6,376 nt of DNA from CAYGVX01 sp964395545. Lineage in GTDB: Archaea > Thermoproteota > Bathyarchaeia > Bathyarchaeales > SOJC01. Shown piece after piece: positions 4,929 through 6,376 of the stretch. Position 1 is the first letter of the stretch. The number at the start of each line of letters is the position of its first letter. The stretch is taken from NCBI GenBank assembly GCA_964395545.1, contig CAYNAW010000063.1, positions 1 to 6,376 on the forward strand. Reading direction: 5' to 3'. Position numbers and translations under genes: made by a program. The notes under the pieces are model-generated. The model was not told where the DNA came from. It ran no database searches and saw nothing but the letters and a program-made list of their open reading frames with translations.

Positions 4929-6173
4929 TCAAGAGCCCGCATGTTCAGCCTTTCCGAGAAAATTCAAAACGATCGGCATCAACTCTCGCCCTAGAATCCG
5001 CCCAAGCCCTCCCTTAGCGCAGGTTCGTTCACCGAACTCGGTGACATCATCAACGCGGACGTTCGGCCCCGTGATCGCCACCGGCACCGGTTCCCCACTG
5101 TGTTCCCGCTTCACTGACGAAGTCGTGTGATCAGCCGTGACTACGATAAACGTCTCCTCCGGATTCGTGTGACTCAGAAGATGCCCAACTAAAGCATCCA
5201 CTTTCTCGATCATCTCAACCTTCTTCTCCGGCTCGGCGTCGTGGCCTGCCAGATCCGTCGCCTTCGCGTGCACGAGTACAAAATCGTAGGAAATCAGAGC
5301 TTGGACCGCAGCCTCTGCCTTCGCGATGAAATCAGACTCGTAAGTCCCGCGAGCCCCAGGAACTGGGATAAGCCGCATTCCCGCGACTTTGCAGACCCCT
5401 TTCACCAGCGGAACCCCGGCAATTGCTGCGGCCTGTATGCCATACAATAACGTGAGCGGCTCAATCTCCGGCAGCTGTCCCACGCCCCGACACACAACCA
5501 TGTTGGCCGGAAGCAGCCCCCTCTTCTCCCTGTCCTTGTTCAAGGGATGGTCTTTCAACACCTCGTGAAATCGTTGTGTAAGCCGGTTGAGAATGTCCGC
5601 CGTGCTCCGTGCCTCTTCACTTTCATCGAGGGGACGCGCCTTCAACACTCTCACTCCAGTCGCATGGGGATCAGTGTCCGAAACCATGTTGGACAAGTTC
5701 GGCCCACTGAGCCGCAGTATCCCCCGATGCTGAACCGTGTTCTTGAACAGCAGCCCACCCACTTCCAAAGGGTCTACCCGAAGCGATTCGTCCAAAGCAG
5801 CCGCCAGCACCGACGCGTCAGCATCCTCGATTCTGCCTGCCCGTCGGTCAACAACCTCCAAATCCGCATCGACCGTGACAAAGTTGCATCGAAACGCCAG
5901 GTCGTTCGGAAGAACGTCTATACCCGACCCGATCGCCTCTAACGCCCCCCGGCCACTGTAGACTTCCATCACGTCATAGCCCAAGAGCGCCAGATGCGCC
6001 GTATCACTTCCCGGGGGCACGCCTGGAGCGATTACGTCGATGAGCCCACAGATGCCCGACGCGGCTACCTTATTCAGAGAAGGCGTCTTAGCCACTTCCA
6101 GCGGCGTCTTCGAATTCAACTCTCTAAGAGGAACGTCCGCCGCTCCGTCAGCGATAACAAGAACAGCCTTCAC
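4929..6173 (-). CDS. apgM: 2,3-bisphosphoglycerate-independent phosphoglycerate mutase, archaeal type
   Basis: ApgM interconverts 3- and 2-phosphoglycerate in glycolysis and gluconeogenesis. The 414-residue product has normal family length and a GTG start at 6173, giving the expected opening MKAVLVIADGAADVP. GGGTG at 6183-6187 is a plausible ribosome-binding site. Alkaline-phosphatase-superfamily metal and catalytic residues are visible: Asp9, probable nucleophile Ser56 in PPGSDTAHLALLGYD, Asp307 and His311 in ATDLAGHDAEP, Asp348-His349 in TADHTT, and His358 in REHSGEPVPV. The DTDPHATGV segment (166-174) is also typical. No residue appears lost, so it should be active. It converges on the kinase gene with no intervening base, so its transcript must end inside that gene's coding region. 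Confidence 0.96.
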   Translation of the reverse strand: MKAVLVIADGAADVPLRELNSKTPLEVAKTPSLNKVAASGICGLIDVIAPGVPPGSDTAHLALLGYDVMEVYSGRGALEAIGSGIDVLPNDLAFRCNFVTVDADLEVVDRRAGRIEDADASVLAAALDESLRVDPLEVGGLLFKNTVQHRGILRLSGPNLSNMVSDTDPHATGVRVLKARPLDESEEARSTADILNRLTQRFHEVLKDHPLNKDREKRGLLPANMVVCRGVGQLPEIEPLTLLYGIQAAAIAGVPLVKGVCKVAGMRLIPVPGARGTYESDFIAKAEAAVQALISYDFVLVHAKATDLAGHDAEPEKKVEMIEKVDALVGHLLSHTNPEETFIVVTADHTTSSVKREHSGEPVPVAITGPNVRVDDVTEFGERTCAKGGLGRILGRELMPIVLNFLGKAEHAGS

Positions 6174-6303
6174 TACCAGACACCCTACTCTCTATTCCTT
6201 AGTCAGCATTATTAAATCACTCTCTCCAAACGTCAAGACTGAACATTTGGACCAATATCGCCTAGAACCTCGTCACACCGTGTTCCAATATCTTAAAACG
6301 CTG
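6174..6303. other. Spacer between tRNA-Ser and apgM
   Basis: This 130-base spacer carries the apgM promoter and the short T-run after the tRNA. It also contains CCAATATC twice (6252-6259 and 6285-6292) and the small palindrome TTGGACCAA (6247-6255). I see no gene in it. Confidence 0.5.
6207..6218 (-). promoter_or_regulatory. Probable TATA box for apgM
   Basis: On the minus strand this reads GATTTAATAATG, an AT-rich TATA-like element about 40 bases before the GTG start. Initiation about 25 bases downstream would fall near 6187, right at the putative ribosome-binding site, so the leader would be very short. Confidence 0.4.
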
Positions 6304-6376
6304 TGGCGCGGGGTGTGGGATTTGAACCCACGCGGCCATTTCTGACCACAGGCTTAGCAGGCCTGCCCCCTACCAG
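6304..6376 (-). tRNA. tRNA-Ser(GCT), 5' part beyond window edge
   Basis: Read on the minus strand, the window enters in the D arm (CTGGTAGGGGGC). It continues with the anticodon arm CAGGC-CTGCTAA-GCCTG (anticodon GCT, reading AGC/AGT serine codons) and then a long variable arm, GGTCA-GAAA-TGGCC, marking a class II tRNA. The T arm is GTGGG-TTCAAAT-CCCAC, followed by the 3' acceptor strand ACCCCGC (6308-6314). The discriminator base is G at 6307, as usual for serine tRNAs, and an encoded CCA occupies 6304-6306. The acceptor 5' strand and roughly 15 nt in all lie outside the window. A short T-run (6295-6298) just downstream may end transcription. No intron interrupts the visible part. Confidence 0.95.

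Noticed and set aside
6040..6345. Plus-strand frame running from apgM into the tRNA
   Set aside because: It overlaps the apgM N-terminus and the tRNA-Ser on the other strand; its C-terminal peptide is the reverse complement of the tRNA T arm, a common false ORF.

Overview
The window looks like a piece of an archaeal chromosome of moderate G+C content, most likely from the Thermoproteota/TACK side (a Bathyarchaeia-like lineage is my best guess, not a demonstrated one). The clues are a single-OB-fold crenarchaeal-type SSB, a stand-alone TRAM-domain protein, the archaeal form of cofactor-independent phosphoglycerate mutase (ApgM), an archaeal ATP-NAD-kinase-family protein of the COG3199 kind, Shine-Dalgarno-led starts, TATA-like boxes, and a class II tRNA-Ser with an encoded CCA end.

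Layout. Positions 1-1319 (minus) hold the N-terminal 439 codons of a secreted subtilisin-like protease that runs off the left edge. Positions 1320-1874 are a 555-nt gap between divergent genes. The gap holds the protease promoter, a possible 34-residue membrane microprotein (1488-1592, plus) and a stretch with nested complementary arms (1650-1841) that may be a structured RNA or the leader of the next operon. Positions 1875-2615 (plus) are a likely two-gene operon: SSB, then a TRAM protein with an Arg/Gly-rich head and an acidic tail made of three 39-bp repeats. Positions 2624-3691 (minus) encode threonine 3-dehydrogenase, convergent with the TRAM gene. Divergent from it at 3804-4928 (plus) is the ATP-NAD-kinase-family gene, with a short promoter region between them that contains an inverted repeat. 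Positions 4929-6173 (minus) encode ApgM, whose stop codon abuts that of the kinase gene with no base between. Upstream of apgM lies a minus-strand tRNA-Ser(GCT), cut by the right edge.

How the genes work together. SSB and TRAM are both nucleic-acid binders and are probably co-expressed. Tdh (threonine breakdown to glycine and acetyl-CoA), the NAD-kinase-like protein (nucleotide cofactor phosphorylation, if the family assignment holds) and ApgM (glycolysis/gluconeogenesis) are central-metabolism genes on alternating strands, so they are separate transcription units. The densely packed right half is ordinary core genome. The points that most deserve a second look are the structured gap before the SSB gene, the small membrane ORF, the repeat-tailed TRAM protein, and two altered sites in the threonine dehydrogenase. 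I see no CRISPR array, insertion sequence or integrase.
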